Positions 42,101 through 49,134 of a stretch of 64,000 bases of DNA are shown piece by piece. Within the stretch, counting starts at the first letter, position 1, and each line of letters begins with the position of its first letter. The position numbers were made by a program, and so were the translations under genes. Where the stretch lies: assembly GCA_947500435.1 (NCBI GenBank), contig CANMRV010000007.1:124001-188000 (forward strand), given 5' to 3'. Under the pieces are notes generated by a model. It saw only the letters and a list, made by a program, of their open reading frames with translations. It had not been told where the DNA came from and made no database searches. This DNA comes from an uncultured Flavobacteriaceae bacterium. Lineage in GTDB: Bacteria > Bacteroidota > Bacteroidia > Flavobacteriales > Flavobacteriaceae.

Positions 42101-42328
42101 GTCTTTATCAAATGTCATATCGATGGAGGCCGCGTATACATCGCTACTTGTATTTCCTGAAGGGGTATCAACAGACACCAAAATAGAAAATTGAGCATTT
42201 GGCTCAACATTTACCACAGAAGGCGTATTGGCAAAATCTGTCTGTGCCTCGAGTGCTTGTGAAAAGCTCAAGAGCAAGCCGACAATAAAGAAAAGTTTAG
42301 AAAAAGCTTTTTGTGTACTATTTTTCAT
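33179..42328 (-). CDS. Giant T9SS surface scaffold: cohesin, CBM6-like, SprB and HYR modules
   Basis: 3,049 residues. Signal peptide (1-29, ending SQALEAQ), cohesin-like domain (31-173), putative-Ig domain, a short InlB-B-like repeat (YTITASSDGNGDISPPTATV), then alternating Ig-like domains and four CBM6-like domains (~499-640, 756-886, 1026-1160, 1276-1406; markers TRIEAESFDNQG, VAYEIDVETAGLYEFKM, LRFDF). Next are a SprB-type repeat (NPTICDGTDGAIDI), HYR domains, a DUF5018-like domain, an SbsA Ig domain, two variant VNADT modules each followed by a SprB repeat (QCGGSNG, LPLSYDWSH, AGTYSVTVTDANGC), a canonical VNADT module and a T9SS sorting domain (ISPNPADEVITILF ... QQQMAIKR). SprB repeats are known from the flavobacterial gliding adhesin. 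The architecture suggests a surface-anchored carbohydrate-binding scaffold that could hold dockerin partners, notably the next gene in the operon. Confidence 0.85.
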   Translation of the reverse strand: MKNSTQKAFSKLFFIVGLLLSFSQALEAQTDFANTPSVVNVEPNAQFSILVSVDTPSGNTSSDVYAASIDMTFDKDFLEVVSVTSATGNLLPQNITSATKPLFDNDNGTLFYAAGNFGVTVDPNFPFVEIVFNSLQNTPLTNIDYVVGIVDTDIIDGTFQSILGATPSIPVTIANANTAPVFNDANIADQNNDELDVVSLPVAATDNELNTITYTGTGLPAGLTIDQNTGLISGTIAVGASMAGMNSTGVYPVTITATDDGVPNLSTSQNFTWTVAEEVIIVDYTITASSDGNGDISPPTATVAAGGSQVFTITPNTGYEVANVVLGTTDVTADLIASGDAFTYEVTNVQANTAISASFNLIPVQTVPEITLAATATVDEQGNLSIPLSITDADGDDLTVSYSSISTEPQLLQTTNQGKQTDPYPIDAEEFLSITNITASPGSYSSSLDLSPVFGDGGGADNDGNGTYTITVTVDDEDGNSISQDLALTVNDISQFIGGTGITRIEAESFDNQGPANTGTGSNGIGVEIDPLGFVNIGYSHVGDFVAYEIDVETAGLYEFKMFVSDPGANGVATAKTMDISSSAGGSTTFTMVGTGNYANYVVQTINVNLAAGAQTLRFDWTGGSGFLFNMDYFDVEFLSPPNTPPTIADIDDVVVKEGDVLSIPIVVTDDTNPAATIAIYDKSAGGTNNPFTPLTEVPAADYDFTNNGGGSYTLIWETDNTDGRSYEARVIANDGVNSPVESRFNIDVAQNITEIIPGRTFSNPLPWYGPSPVSPFTVAIEANAAQNLGYIDAGDFVEYFIEIPTAGSYELRINAAKGSGGATTVTVSEDNNGFSSIGTVSIPQSPTPDRWQNYFDRTTTVTFANAGVQKIRLDFNSGANVKEFEFTPTAGFAPEINLDDTATIFEGGSLNVPLSITDVDGDALTVSITSVSNEPTNLQNNNSGIGVEPYPFDASAFLVETVNTDISGEYTSTLTFNPTFGDGGSDGDGNGIYTISVQAVDAGGNAVVKQLALTVNDTKQVITELGTTKVEAESYDNQGNTGGGDGIGVETDGTGFVIGYTGTGDFAVYEIDVETAGSYQVDFILGVPEALGTSTNKTMQISSDGSLIGTFVATGTGGFGDFDTQSVTINLNAGMQTLRFDFASPQYMFNIDYFNFTFQGPANFPPTIAAISDIEVAEGDTVNVDVQVDDDGDTEPTVSIIVYDKSEPGGTNNPFTPAAVVPDTDYTFTTSGAGLYTLTWITDNTDGRSYEARVTADDGENPAVESRFTIDVAQEIPGVILARTFADPLPWYTSEALAPFTVTIENAGNIGWIGPGEFVEYLIDVPAAGTYEFKVNASKGINNSGLLTILEENGSGFISLGTVTVVQNGWNSFADYTTELTFTNPGVQTLRFDFSGGMNITQFEFTEVVDTPPSLNIVTPESNDIISRNESTTFTATATDEEDDDTVLTSTISWSSPTEPNFAGTGGSFTDELFVPGTHELIASVTDSGGNTVTESVTINVAEPLVDFNPALDGAVFTSTDVQVAWTAQNMLLVNPYDEHFHLYVNPADLDNLVPTERISTASNIGQLFWDLTSDDGIVEGPNTVVIVAAETLHVEYENSGAKDVVNFTVCSTEITNSNPTNPTICDGTDGAIDIVATGTNLEYSIDNGDNFESNGGSFTGLAAGTYNIVVRQVGSTNCEAIDTVTLLDPIGPTPIISGSLTYLEGSGGTTLDAGAGFASYLWSPGNETTQTITALAGTYTVTVIDANGCEGTSIGVVVTEEDDTTPPTAICQNVTVLLNASGNASITAAEIDNGSNDISGIGSLAINIDSFTCADLGDNSVMLTVTDNNGLVSTCNATVTVVDEVSPEITCSTNVSMVVNGPQVLQISPATATDNCDNAIVPTFVRSDNAALGLDDPFPIGQTMIQWTAMDASGNLDTCMQAITLTMAQSMSNDIVAFSVPGQVGNEMIDGTAKTVNLTVEIGTNVSALAPSIQVSSLANVSPNTGVAQDFSSPVNYTVTAEDGTQQQWTVTVTIEEDTTAPTLVSLNPVDDAEDVNEVPMPTATFSEPMQWASGGVITITDLDDMTTFGTLSQASGGPISFVGSTIIIDPMQPFVAGHEYSIEIPNTALEDLSGNPFGGILANGWTFTIFEDTTPPEISCPIDIVVSNDAGECGAVVTYTVTSDGNLTMTAGFASGSMFPIGNTTVSYQALGDNGVESNCSFVVTVNDNELPTISCVSDITVQATMGNSFANVDYLAPTFDDNCPGATIVQIAGLASGSPFPAGTTTNTFQVTDASDNIMTCSFTVTVESGTVGDTELTILDARTDTPLFDLVDGLVIQKSEIGEIPLGVIFNADFNPGRVSFILTGPVNERRIEGPSPPYSLFGDIGVNIQGKPFPIGEYSLVANPLIGPTITVNFSVVDVDPECENFSAQISDWNNPSQCGGSNGDIAVTVSNAELPLSYDWSHDSNLDTALATGLSAGSYSVTVTDANGCFQTLTRTITDPGNPAVTLSPFSDVLDTDAAFALSGGSPAGGSYSGLGVSNNGTFNPSMGAGTYAITYSYTSPTTGCTGTAIRTLRVVSTAVGSSELIVLDATTDTPLFDLVDGMVIQKSEIGETPLGVIFNTDFNPNGVFFVLTGPLNERRSEGPSPHSLFGDIGINIQGKPFPVGEYTLVADPVTGPTITVNFSVVDVDPVCFNFSAQISDSNKNNPTQCGGSNGAITVTVSNAALPLSYDWSHSGSLQSSTATGLEAGTYSVTVTDANGCEDTVTTTLSDPDGPIVTLANLADVMDTDAPFNLSGGLPAGGTYSGEGVTDGIFNPAIGVGTYTITYSYTDTVTGCDGSASKSIKVTGVNTELSVISFTLINADDDTDILTLTDGMEIDIDDLPPSLNLDIRANTTDDVESVRMTLNGAQTWGWTENVAPYALFGNIGPDYIGNEFIAGGYAVSATPYSLNGLGGATGIALTINFQLIDNGPSFFLKRVSEMTISPNPADEVITILFDKPMKVSNVFVYDVMGRLVKTYKGGSVEEVYSRQLQVQDLPSGIYFVRTKDVNGGELQQQMAIKR
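41812..42241 (-). other. Cohesin-like domain (residues 31-173)
   Basis: Pattern of the cohesin jelly-roll: VEPNAQFSILVSVDTPSG, then YAASIDMTFDKDFLEVVSV, DNDNGTLFYAAGN and FPFVEIVFNSL. Order and spacing of strands match cohesin families; the level of similarity to characterised cohesins cannot be judged by eye. Confidence 0.7.
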
Positions 42329-42986
42329 AGTATGGATTGGTTTTAGAATTAAAAAAAGTTATAGGGAAACTAGTAAAGGATACTTTAAGTATTAGTTGAA
42401 TGAGGTCGGTACTAGACCATATCAAAAATTCATTGATTTTTTTTATAGCACAGCACAAATCCGCTATGACTGAAGTCCGTAGGACTGCCAGAAAAGAGAA
42501 GAAAGAAACAAGTTGTTTCGTTATGTAAAATTTCCCCATTTATCGATCGGTTTGGTGTGATCATAAAATAAGAAAAGCACATCTAAGAATGGGGCCTTAA
42601 ATGCCTATTGTAAACGGGGGAGTGAGAGGGACAATCTTGTAATTTTCTCGGTCTATTTAAATTGGTGAAACTTAAATAGGATAAAGATTGAAGCCTCACT
42701 TTTTAAACTTAGGCTAGCTTGTTAAAGCATTTTCAAAGATGAATAATAAAGTAGGTACTAGTCATCACAACCCTTAGAATTTCGTTGAAATACCGATTAA
42801 TCGGGTAAAAAACATACAGCTTAAAAAATAATTAGAAACCCTGCCAAGAAATAGGCTTATAATCTCATTCATTTTGAAATATTAACTTACACTTTTGTTC
42901 AAAATAGACATACCTAAAAAGCTTATATAATAAATAGCTATCTATGCTTGAACAGTACCTAGCCTTTCAAGTTTATTTTGAACAAA
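42329..42986. other. Non-coding stretch between surface island and housekeeping genes
   Basis: 658 nt of A+T-rich sequence. A short minus-strand frame (42318-42539) lacks family resemblance and overlaps the start of the scaffold gene, so it is not called. The region presumably carries the promoter of the cohesin-dockerin operon. No RNA gene recognised. Confidence 0.5.
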
Positions 42987-43529
42987 TCAAAAACTATTCT
43001 TAGCAATTTTACCCTTTACATTTTTATAAAAATCATAGTAGATTTTGAAATCAGCTTCTTTGTCTTCTGAAGTGTAATATGGCTTTGAAACTTTAACTTG
43101 TTTATTACCATAATCAAAAGCAACCAAGACCACAGGTACTTTGGCAGCTTTAGCTATGTAATAGAAACCCGTTTTCCAGGTATCTACCTTTTTGCGGGTT
43201 CCTTCAGGAGCTAATGTCAGACGAAACTTATCGCGTTTGGCAAAGAGTTCAGCCGTAGCGCTTACCATATCATTGTTTTTGGTTCTGTCTACGGGAGCTC
43301 CGCCTACCCATCTAAAAAACCATCCGTAAGGAAATTTAAAAAGACTCTTTTTGCCAATCCAGTTGATCTGTTCATTCCATACTCGGCGGATAATCAACCC
43401 TAAGAAAAAGTCGATATTACTTGTATGTGGCACGACGATTATAACAAACTTGTCTAGGTGACCAGGAAATTCCCCCTCAGTCTTCCAACCCATGATTTTA
43501 AAGTAAATAAACTTGGCAAGTTTCTGCAT
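42987..43529 (-). CDS. PlsC-family acyltransferase
   Basis: 180 residues from the ATG at 43529 (MQKLAKFIYFKIMGWK). A longer frame from 43670 would overlap the upstream gene by 71 nt and adds residues not typical of the family. Motifs: HTSNIDF (the HX4D catalytic motif), GGAPVDR, and PEGTRKKVDTWKTGF (substrate-binding block). These place it with 1-acyl-glycerol-3-phosphate acyltransferases and related lipid acyltransferases; substrate unknown. Last gene of the KdsB/KdnB group, 70 nt behind KdnB. Confidence 0.8.
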   Translation of the reverse strand: MQKLAKFIYFKIMGWKTEGEFPGHLDKFVIIVVPHTSNIDFFLGLIIRRVWNEQINWIGKKSLFKFPYGWFFRWVGGAPVDRTKNNDMVSATAELFAKRDKFRLTLAPEGTRKKVDTWKTGFYYIAKAAKVPVVLVAFDYGNKQVKVSKPYYTSEDKEADFKIYYDFYKNVKGKIAKNSF

Positions 43530-43599
43530 GGATTCAAATAAAATACTTTTTGGTTGATTTAAGTAATTGTCATGACCAAAAAGGAGGTACTTAATGGAT

Positions 43600-44724
43600 T
43601 TATATTTTTTCGTAAATAGACCTAAGTTTTTCTGGAGTAATAATTCTTCTCCAATCTTCGCCCAAGGCATTTTCCCATAATGGCTCCATACCCATTGCTA
43701 CTTCAATCATGATATCGAAATCAGTATCACTTAATTCCGCACAAATACCTTTTGGTAAAATAACTCCTTGCTTTTCCATCATTTGATTGAAGAGCTGCAC
43801 TCCATGGGGATAAAATTCCTCCAAATATTGAAAAACCAAACAGTTTCCAATACCATGTTTAACGCCTAACAAATATCCCAAACCATAGCTCATGGCATGG
43901 GCTACACCCACTTGAGAATAAGCAATGCTCATACCTCCATGCCAAGAGGCCATCATTAATTTGTCTCTTGATTCTTCGGAAGATAATTCACCTAAATATA
44001 CCTCTTTACAGAGCTCCAGAGCCTTTTCACCATAACTCTGGCTGAACGCATTTAAATAAGTTCCATTAAGGGATTCTATGCAATGGATAAAACAGTCCAT
44101 TCCTGTATAAAACCACTGCTCTTTTGCAACCCCTTGAGTAAGATTAGGATCTAAAATTACTTGGTCAAAAGTGGTATAATCGGAATTAATTCCTAGTTTT
44201 TTATCTGGACCCATCAAAACGGTGGTTCTGGATACCTCTGCACCTGTGCCGCTAATTGTAGGGATACCTACATGATATAGAGAAGGTTTTTGAACCAAAT
44301 CCCACCCCTGATACAATGCCGAACTTCCTTTATTCGTCAATAGTATCGCAACCGCTTTGGCTAAATCCAATAGGGTCCCACCACCAATACCAACAATTCC
44401 GGAAGGAACTTCAGTAAATTCGGTTTGAATTTTTTGAACCAAGATATCCACTTGTGTTGTCTTTGGTTCTTCATCCGCTGAAACAAAAATAATCTGGTCA
44501 TTAAATATCAAAGGGATTCTTGCGGCAACCTCCATTCCCTCAAAAACATCATCAACTAAAAAAATAAACGGAGCCTCAGAATGTTTTCTCTTAGGAAGTA
44601 AAATATCACCCAATTGATTGAAGCTATTCTTACCAAATACAACTCTTGGTACCATTGGAAAATTACGATGTCCTGCCTTAGCATCAGATGCCTTTTTTAT
44701 TCCCATATCATTTTTCGTATCCAT
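43600..44724 (-). CDS. kdnB: Iron-containing alcohol dehydrogenase, KdnB-like (Kdo 8-oxidase)
   Basis: 374 residues. Markers: RVVFGKNSFNQLGDIL, the dinucleotide-binding GIGGGTLLDLAKA, PTISGTGAEVSRT, and metal-ligand regions MDCFIHCIES and HAMSYGLGYLLGVKHGIGN. The overall sequence closely recalls Shewanella KdnB, which oxidises C8 of Kdo in making 8-amino-3,8-dideoxy-Kdo for LPS. Its position two genes after kdsB supports a Kdo-modifying role. The partner aminotransferase KdnA is not in the window, so the final product is uncertain. Confidence 0.75.
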   Translation of the reverse strand: MDTKNDMGIKKASDAKAGHRNFPMVPRVVFGKNSFNQLGDILLPKRKHSEAPFIFLVDDVFEGMEVAARIPLIFNDQIIFVSADEEPKTTQVDILVQKIQTEFTEVPSGIVGIGGGTLLDLAKAVAILLTNKGSSALYQGWDLVQKPSLYHVGIPTISGTGAEVSRTTVLMGPDKKLGINSDYTTFDQVILDPNLTQGVAKEQWFYTGMDCFIHCIESLNGTYLNAFSQSYGEKALELCKEVYLGELSSEESRDKLMMASWHGGMSIAYSQVGVAHAMSYGLGYLLGVKHGIGNCLVFQYLEEFYPHGVQLFNQMMEKQGVILPKGICAELSDTDFDIMIEVAMGMEPLWENALGEDWRRIITPEKLRSIYEKI

Positions 44725-44732
44725 AACTCCAT

Positions 44733-45431
44733 TTACAAATGCTTTAAAATATCTGTCAACTTATTAATTTTCAGATATTTAAAATCATTATCTTCAACGG
44801 TAACTTCTTCATGTTGCCAAGTGGTATGAAAGGGGATATGTACCGCTTGCGCCCCAATATTCAATAAGGGCAACACATCTGATTTCAAGGAGTTTCCTAT
44901 CATTAAAAACTCCTGAACATTTATCTCTAAATGCTCGAGCAAATTTAGGTAGTTTTCTTCTTTCTTATCGCTTAAAACTTCAATATGATGAAAGTATTTC
45001 GACAAACCCGATTTTTCAATTTTTCGTTCTTGATCTAGTAAATCACCTTTGGTCAAAACTATCAAACGATAATTAGTGCTTAATTCGTCAAGCACTTCTT
45101 TTACACCTTCCAAGAGTTCCACAGGATGTGAAATCATCTTTTTACCTAGATTCAACAAATCAATAATCGTTGCTTGCGAAACGGTATTATTCGAAATCTC
45201 AAGAGCTGATTCCACCATCGACAGCATAAAGCCTTTGATGCCATAGCCATAGAGGTCTAAATTTTTTATTTCCATCTTGAAGAGCTCTTGGTCAATTTTG
45301 TTTTTGGTTTCAAAGCCATCCAACAAACTGGCAAACTCTTCTTCGGCTTCCCTAAAATAGGTTTCGTTGACCCAGAGTGTATCATCGGCATCAAAGCCTA
45401 CTACTTTTATAGAACTGTAATCTACTTCCAT
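44733..45431 (-). CDS. HAD-family hydrolase
   Basis: 232 residues. HAD motif I is VGFDADDTLW, motif II LIVLTKGD, a conserved Lys region before MIGNSLKSDVLPLLNIGAQ (motif IV). The inserted cap after motif I is helical, as in YjjG/phosphoglycolate phosphatase-like members. It overlaps kdsB by 10 nt and ends 8 nt before kdnB, so it is translated with them. It could be the phosphatase for a Kdo-pathway intermediate, but it does not resemble the small capless KdsC type, so the substrate is open. Confidence 0.75.
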   Translation of the reverse strand: MEVDYSSIKVVGFDADDTLWVNETYFREAEEEFASLLDGFETKNKIDQELFKMEIKNLDLYGYGIKGFMLSMVESALEISNNTVSQATIIDLLNLGKKMISHPVELLEGVKEVLDELSTNYRLIVLTKGDLLDQERKIEKSGLSKYFHHIEVLSDKKEENYLNLLEHLEINVQEFLMIGNSLKSDVLPLLNIGAQAVHIPFHTTWQHEEVTVEDNDFKYLKINKLTDILKHL

Positions 45432-46150
45432 GCTTCTTGCGCTCGCTTTAAGTCTTCTGGAGTATCAATTTCTATTCCACTTACAGTGGTTTCCACCATT
45501 TTTATTTTCTTTCCATATTCTAAATAGCGAATCGCCTCTATTTTTTCTGTGGCCTCAAGGGCTAACATCGGCAAACGTTGAAAGTCCATCAAGGCACTTT
45601 TTCTAAAGGCGTAAATGCCTTTGTGCTTATAATATACCTTTTCTACATCAGTTGCTCTTGGATAGGGAATTGGAGATCTAGAAAAGTATAAAGCAAAATT
45701 GCGATTATCCACAATTACCTTCACCGTATTGGGATTCGCTATTTCATTAGAATCTGTTATTCGAACCATTAGGGAAGCTAAATCAATTTCCGCTTCAATA
45801 TCAGATTTGAAAACCTCCAAAACACTTGCAAGACTTTCCCTATCCGTAAATGGTTCGTCACCCTGAACATTTACAATAATGTCCACGTTCATATGCTCAA
45901 CAGCCTCGGCAATACGATCACTCCCACATTCATGTTCTTTAATACTCATGATTGCTTCGCCGCCTGCCTCTGTAATCGTATCAAATATTACATCGCTATC
46001 GGTAACTACATAGACTTCATCAAATAACTGGGTGTTTTTAGCAGCTTCATAGGTGCGAACAATGACCGGTTTACCCGAAAGGTCTTGCATCAATTTTGCA
46101 GGAAATCTTGATGCCGCATAACGCGCGGGTATCATAGCAATTATCTTCAC
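45422..46150 (-). CDS. kdsB: 3-deoxy-manno-octulosonate cytidylyltransferase
   Basis: 242 residues, the usual length. Motifs: MIPARYAASRFPAKLMQDL (nucleotide-binding), CGSDRIAEAV, NVQGDEPF, and YKHKGIYAFRKSAL. KdsB couples CTP to Kdo, making CMP-Kdo for the LPS inner core in the cytoplasm. With a KdnB-like oxidase downstream it may act on an 8-modified Kdo, as in Shewanella. This specificity is inferred from context. Confidence 0.9.
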   Translation of the reverse strand: MKIIAMIPARYAASRFPAKLMQDLSGKPVIVRTYEAAKNTQLFDEVYVVTDSDVIFDTITEAGGEAIMSIKEHECGSDRIAEAVEHMNVDIIVNVQGDEPFTDRESLASVLEVFKSDIEAEIDLASLMVRITDSNEIANPNTVKVIVDNRNFALYFSRSPIPYPRATDVEKVYYKHKGIYAFRKSALMDFQRLPMLALEATEKIEAIRYLEYGKKIKMVETTVSGIEIDTPEDLKRAQEAWK

Positions 46151-46170
46151 GTTTTCTTGGGGTTTAGTTT

Positions 46171-46740
46171 TTAGGTTTTTGCTCGAGGGCGTAGTTTTCT
46201 ATAAATCCTAAATATGATAAACAAAATTAAAATCACTAAAATAATCGCTATTGTCGGGGCAAAAATTGATGCAGTAGTTACTGCCACCGCTGTTCCTGTT
46301 TCAACCGTTGAAACAATAGGATTAGCGGCTCCCCCCGTGGTTGCGGTAGAAGCTAATCTGCCTGCGGCACCGGCCCCTTTAATCGCAGTTGCGGTTCCAC
46401 CGCCAGCTATAATTGCCAATGACCAAGTTACAACAGGATCTAAACCAGCGACAGTACTTACCATTACAGCCGTGCCCGCAATAGCGGCCAAGGGTACCGC
46501 CATACTATCCAATAAGTTATCTACCCAGGGAATAAAATAAGCGAACAATTCTATAAGCATAGCTACACCCAATGTAATTACCGCTGCCAAACTACCTATC
46601 CATTCCCAATTGTCATTGAGTTCCCATCTTCCAAAAAAAGCAGCAATGCTTAAGGCGAATAAAGGCAAGAAAACTCGAAAGCCAACTGATGCGGCTAAAC
46701 CAACTCCTAAAAATATACTGATTACTGTTTCGGAAGTCAT
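46171..46740 (-). CDS. DUF4126 membrane protein
   Basis: 189 residues with four or five hydrophobic segments (MTSETVISIFLGVGLAASVG, FRVFLPLFALSIAAFFG, LAAVITLGVAMLIELFAYF, and a C-terminal IAIILVILILFIIFRIY). Matches the DUF4126 pattern, a poorly known inner-membrane family. 20 nt upstream of kdsB, so perhaps the first gene of that operon. No function is assignable. Confidence 0.7.
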   Translation of the reverse strand: MTSETVISIFLGVGLAASVGFRVFLPLFALSIAAFFGRWELNDNWEWIGSLAAVITLGVAMLIELFAYFIPWVDNLLDSMAVPLAAIAGTAVMVSTVAGLDPVVTWSLAIIAGGGTATAIKGAGAAGRLASTATTGGAANPIVSTVETGTAVAVTTASIFAPTIAIILVILILFIIFRIYRKLRPRAKT

Positions 46741-46860
46741 TCTTTATAGTTACATATTTGGTGTCGGGTCATAGCCGTTTTATGGCCGATTCCTTCTTTA
46801 ATATCGATTCAATGTACATTGTGAGTCCAATATCCTTTCCGACATAATTTCAAATTTAAT

Positions 46861-48300
46861 CTATTCCTCATCAAGAAAAAAATCGTTCTTGAATCCGATT
46901 AGATACAACTGTTTTTTAGCTCTCGTAACAGCCGTATAAAGCCAGCGAAGGTATTCTTTGTCTACTCCATTAGGGAGATAAGGTTGTTCAACGAAAACAG
47001 TATCCCACTGACCACCTTGAGATTTATGACAAGTAATTGCATACGAGAATTTTACCTGTAAAGCATTGAAGTATTTATTTCCTTTAACTCCTAAGAACTT
47101 TTTGTATTTAGATGTTTCATTTTCATAGTCTTCCATCACGTTTTGATAGAGTCGGTTACCATCCTCATATGACAAGGAAGGAGTCACGGCTTGAATTGTA
47201 TCTAGAAGTAAAACGGTTTCAAAAGGTTTCATGTTCGGGTAGTCTACCATCTGCACTTTCACCTCTGCAAACTTAAACGAGTAGAGTTCCTTTATCGCAA
47301 AAATTTCAAGAACTTCAATAATATCGCCATTGGCTATAAACCCCGCCTCTGATTTTGTATCTAACCAGAAGTAGTTATTCTTTACGACCATCATAAAATC
47401 GCCAACCGCTATTTCATTTTCCAAATAGAGTATCCGACTGCGGATGTTCTCATTATATAAATTTGCCCGCTTGTTCGAGCGAACGATAAATGAAGTTTCT
47501 TCCTTTCCGTTTTCTGAATATGAATTGTCAATAGCATCTAAAATCTCTTGACCATCGATTAGCCGAACAATATCTTTAAAAGGACTTACATTAAACTGAA
47601 ATGTATCGAAAAACTCACTTTGCAGTTGTTCGCGGAGCATCGTTGCATTTACCAAGATTCCTGAATCTTCAGCCTGACGCACTACTTCATCCAATTCCAA
47701 ACGAATAACATCCTTATTATAATTCAGTTCCAACTTATCCGCATCTAAAGCCGGGCTCAAATTTAAATGTACTGGTGGAAGTTGTGCAGTATCTCCTATT
47801 AAAATCAGTTTACAATTGTGCCCTGAGTAAATGAACATTAATAAATCATCTAATAAAGAGCCATTCTCAAATAGCTTAGAATCAGCTGGGGTATCAGGAA
47901 TCATAGATGCTTCATCCACAATGAATATGGTGTTTCGATGTTTGTTGGGAGCCAAAACAAATTGCACTCCTCCCCCGCTCTGTTTCTTCGGAAAGTAGAT
48001 TTTTCTATGGATTGTAAACGCCGCTGTATTCGAATAGTTAGACATAACTTTTGCGGCTCTTCCAGTGGGAGCCATCAAAACCGCTTTCATTGTGGTTTGC
48101 CACAGACTGTTCACTAAAGTACCCACAAGAGTTGTCTTACCAGTACCTGCAAAGCCTTTTAATAAAAAAACGGCATCCTTTTTGTTGCTTAAAATATAAC
48201 TGGATAACTTTTGTAAAGCTACAGACTGCTTAAGTGTAGGTTCATGCGGAAATTTTTCCTTTAAAATAGCGTAAAAAGAAGCGTCTGTAAGGGTTTTCAT
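46861..48300 (-). CDS. RecD-like AAA helicase
   Basis: 479 residues from the ATG at 48300 (MKTLTDASFYAILKEKF). A start at 48372 would add a stretch lacking family character and overlap the divergent promoter. Walker A is FLLKGFAGTGKTT and Walker B IFIVDEASMIPD. Later motifs are LILIGDTAQLPPV, FSYAITCHKSQGGQWDTVFV and LYTAVTRAKKQLYLIG, i.e. the superfamily 1B RecD2-type set. The protein is short for RecD2 and lacks its N-terminal region. The likely role is DNA unwinding in repair or replication. Confidence 0.85.
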   Translation of the reverse strand: MKTLTDASFYAILKEKFPHEPTLKQSVALQKLSSYILSNKKDAVFLLKGFAGTGKTTLVGTLVNSLWQTTMKAVLMAPTGRAAKVMSNYSNTAAFTIHRKIYFPKKQSGGGVQFVLAPNKHRNTIFIVDEASMIPDTPADSKLFENGSLLDDLLMFIYSGHNCKLILIGDTAQLPPVHLNLSPALDADKLELNYNKDVIRLELDEVVRQAEDSGILVNATMLREQLQSEFFDTFQFNVSPFKDIVRLIDGQEILDAIDNSYSENGKEETSFIVRSNKRANLYNENIRSRILYLENEIAVGDFMMVVKNNYFWLDTKSEAGFIANGDIIEVLEIFAIKELYSFKFAEVKVQMVDYPNMKPFETVLLLDTIQAVTPSLSYEDGNRLYQNVMEDYENETSKYKKFLGVKGNKYFNALQVKFSYAITCHKSQGGQWDTVFVEQPYLPNGVDKEYLRWLYTAVTRAKKQLYLIGFKNDFFLDEE

Positions 48301-48340
48301 AGGGCTGCTAAGATAATCAGGATTTTTAGTAGAAAAACTT

Positions 48341-48368
48341 TTGCGATTGAAAAAAAAATGTAAATTTG
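48341..48368 (+). promoter_or_regulatory. Bacteroidetes-type promoter
   Basis: TTG at 48341-48343, a 17-nt spacer, then TAAATTTG at 48361-48368 (consensus TAnnTTTG). Predicted start ~5 nt downstream leaves a leader of about 27 nt before the ATG at 48400. Confidence 0.7.
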
Positions 48369-48399
48369 TCAATAAGCCAAACTTTTAAAAATTTAATTT

Positions 48400-49134
48400 A
48401 TGGTAACACTAATATTGATTATAATAGGAATCATTGTCTTCACTGTTTTGATGGTGATGTTGATAGACAAATTTTTGCCGCAGAAGATGAAACCTGTAAT
48501 TTCTATTGTTCTTGGTTTATTATCTATTCTTTTCGCTTACTTAATCTACCAGTCTATTACAGGACCCATCAGATTTGCAGAAGTTAAGGAAGAACGTTTT
48601 GGTAAAGTCATCACTACACTAAAAGATATTAAACTAGCTCAAGAAGCTCATAAAAGTGTTCGAGGAAAATATGCTAATGATTTTAAGAGTTTGATAAGTT
48701 TCGTCGATGGTGCGGAATACACAATCACAACGCAAAAAGATTCTTCTTTTATGCGATTCAATAAAGCTTTTGGTATTGATATGCCCGTTGACACGGTAAT
48801 TATTGATACTTTAGGCACACGTGCTGTTCGAGATTCATTATTTAAAAAAGACACTCGATATAAACAAATGATGAATGTACCGGGCGTACCAGGTAAAACC
48901 TTTGAAATGAAGGCCGCCATCATTGATAAAGGTGGGTACAAAGCCCCAGTTTACGAAGTGAAGGTAGCTAAGAGTGATCTTTTAGCCGATCAACCCAAAG
49001 ACTTGGTATCCAAGGAAAATGCACAGGTAAGTGTTGAAGAAGTTAACGGAACTCATATAACAGTTGGTTCTTTGTCGCAGGTAAGCACAAGTGGAAACTG
49101 GCCGGCGGTTTATGATAGAAAAAGTGACAATTAA
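48400..49134 (+). CDS. Conserved membrane-anchored protein of unknown function
   Basis: 244 residues. Two N-terminal membrane segments (LILIIIGIIVFTVLMVMLI; ISIVLGLLSILFAYLIYQSI), then a soluble domain containing LKDIKLAQEAHKSVRGKYAN, a stretch resembling pseudopilin-type proteins in which a substrate is processed over a fixed block, and several strands to the end. I do not recognise a named family. It overlaps the DUF3822 gene by 23 nt and is likely cotranscribed with it and rsmD. Confidence 0.7.
   Translation: MVTLILIIIGIIVFTVLMVMLIDKFLPQKMKPVISIVLGLLSILFAYLIYQSITGPIRFAEVKEERFGKVITTLKDIKLAQEAHKSVRGKYANDFKSLISFVDGAEYTITTQKDSSFMRFNKAFGIDMPVDTVIIDTLGTRAVRDSLFKKDTRYKQMMNVPGVPGKTFEMKAAIIDKGGYKAPVYEVKVAKSDLLADQPKDLVSKENAQVSVEEVNGTHITVGSLSQVSTSGNWPAVYDRKSDN

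Noticed and set aside
1..42330. CRISPR-like array suggested by many short regular repeats
   Set aside because: The repeats are 72 bp in phase with the reading frame, encode LRR-like units, and lack unique spacers flanked by identical direct repeats.
42318..42539. Small minus-strand frame upstream of the cohesin gene
   Set aside because: It overlaps the start of the giant gene, has no recognisable features and lies in the expected promoter region.
5925..42640. C/G-rich runs near GTT upstream of several giant genes (e.g. ~5935, ~12752, ~19770, ~42625)
   Set aside because: Their distance from the start codons varies from about 80 to 300 nt and the flanks do not align, apart from the two leaders already reported.
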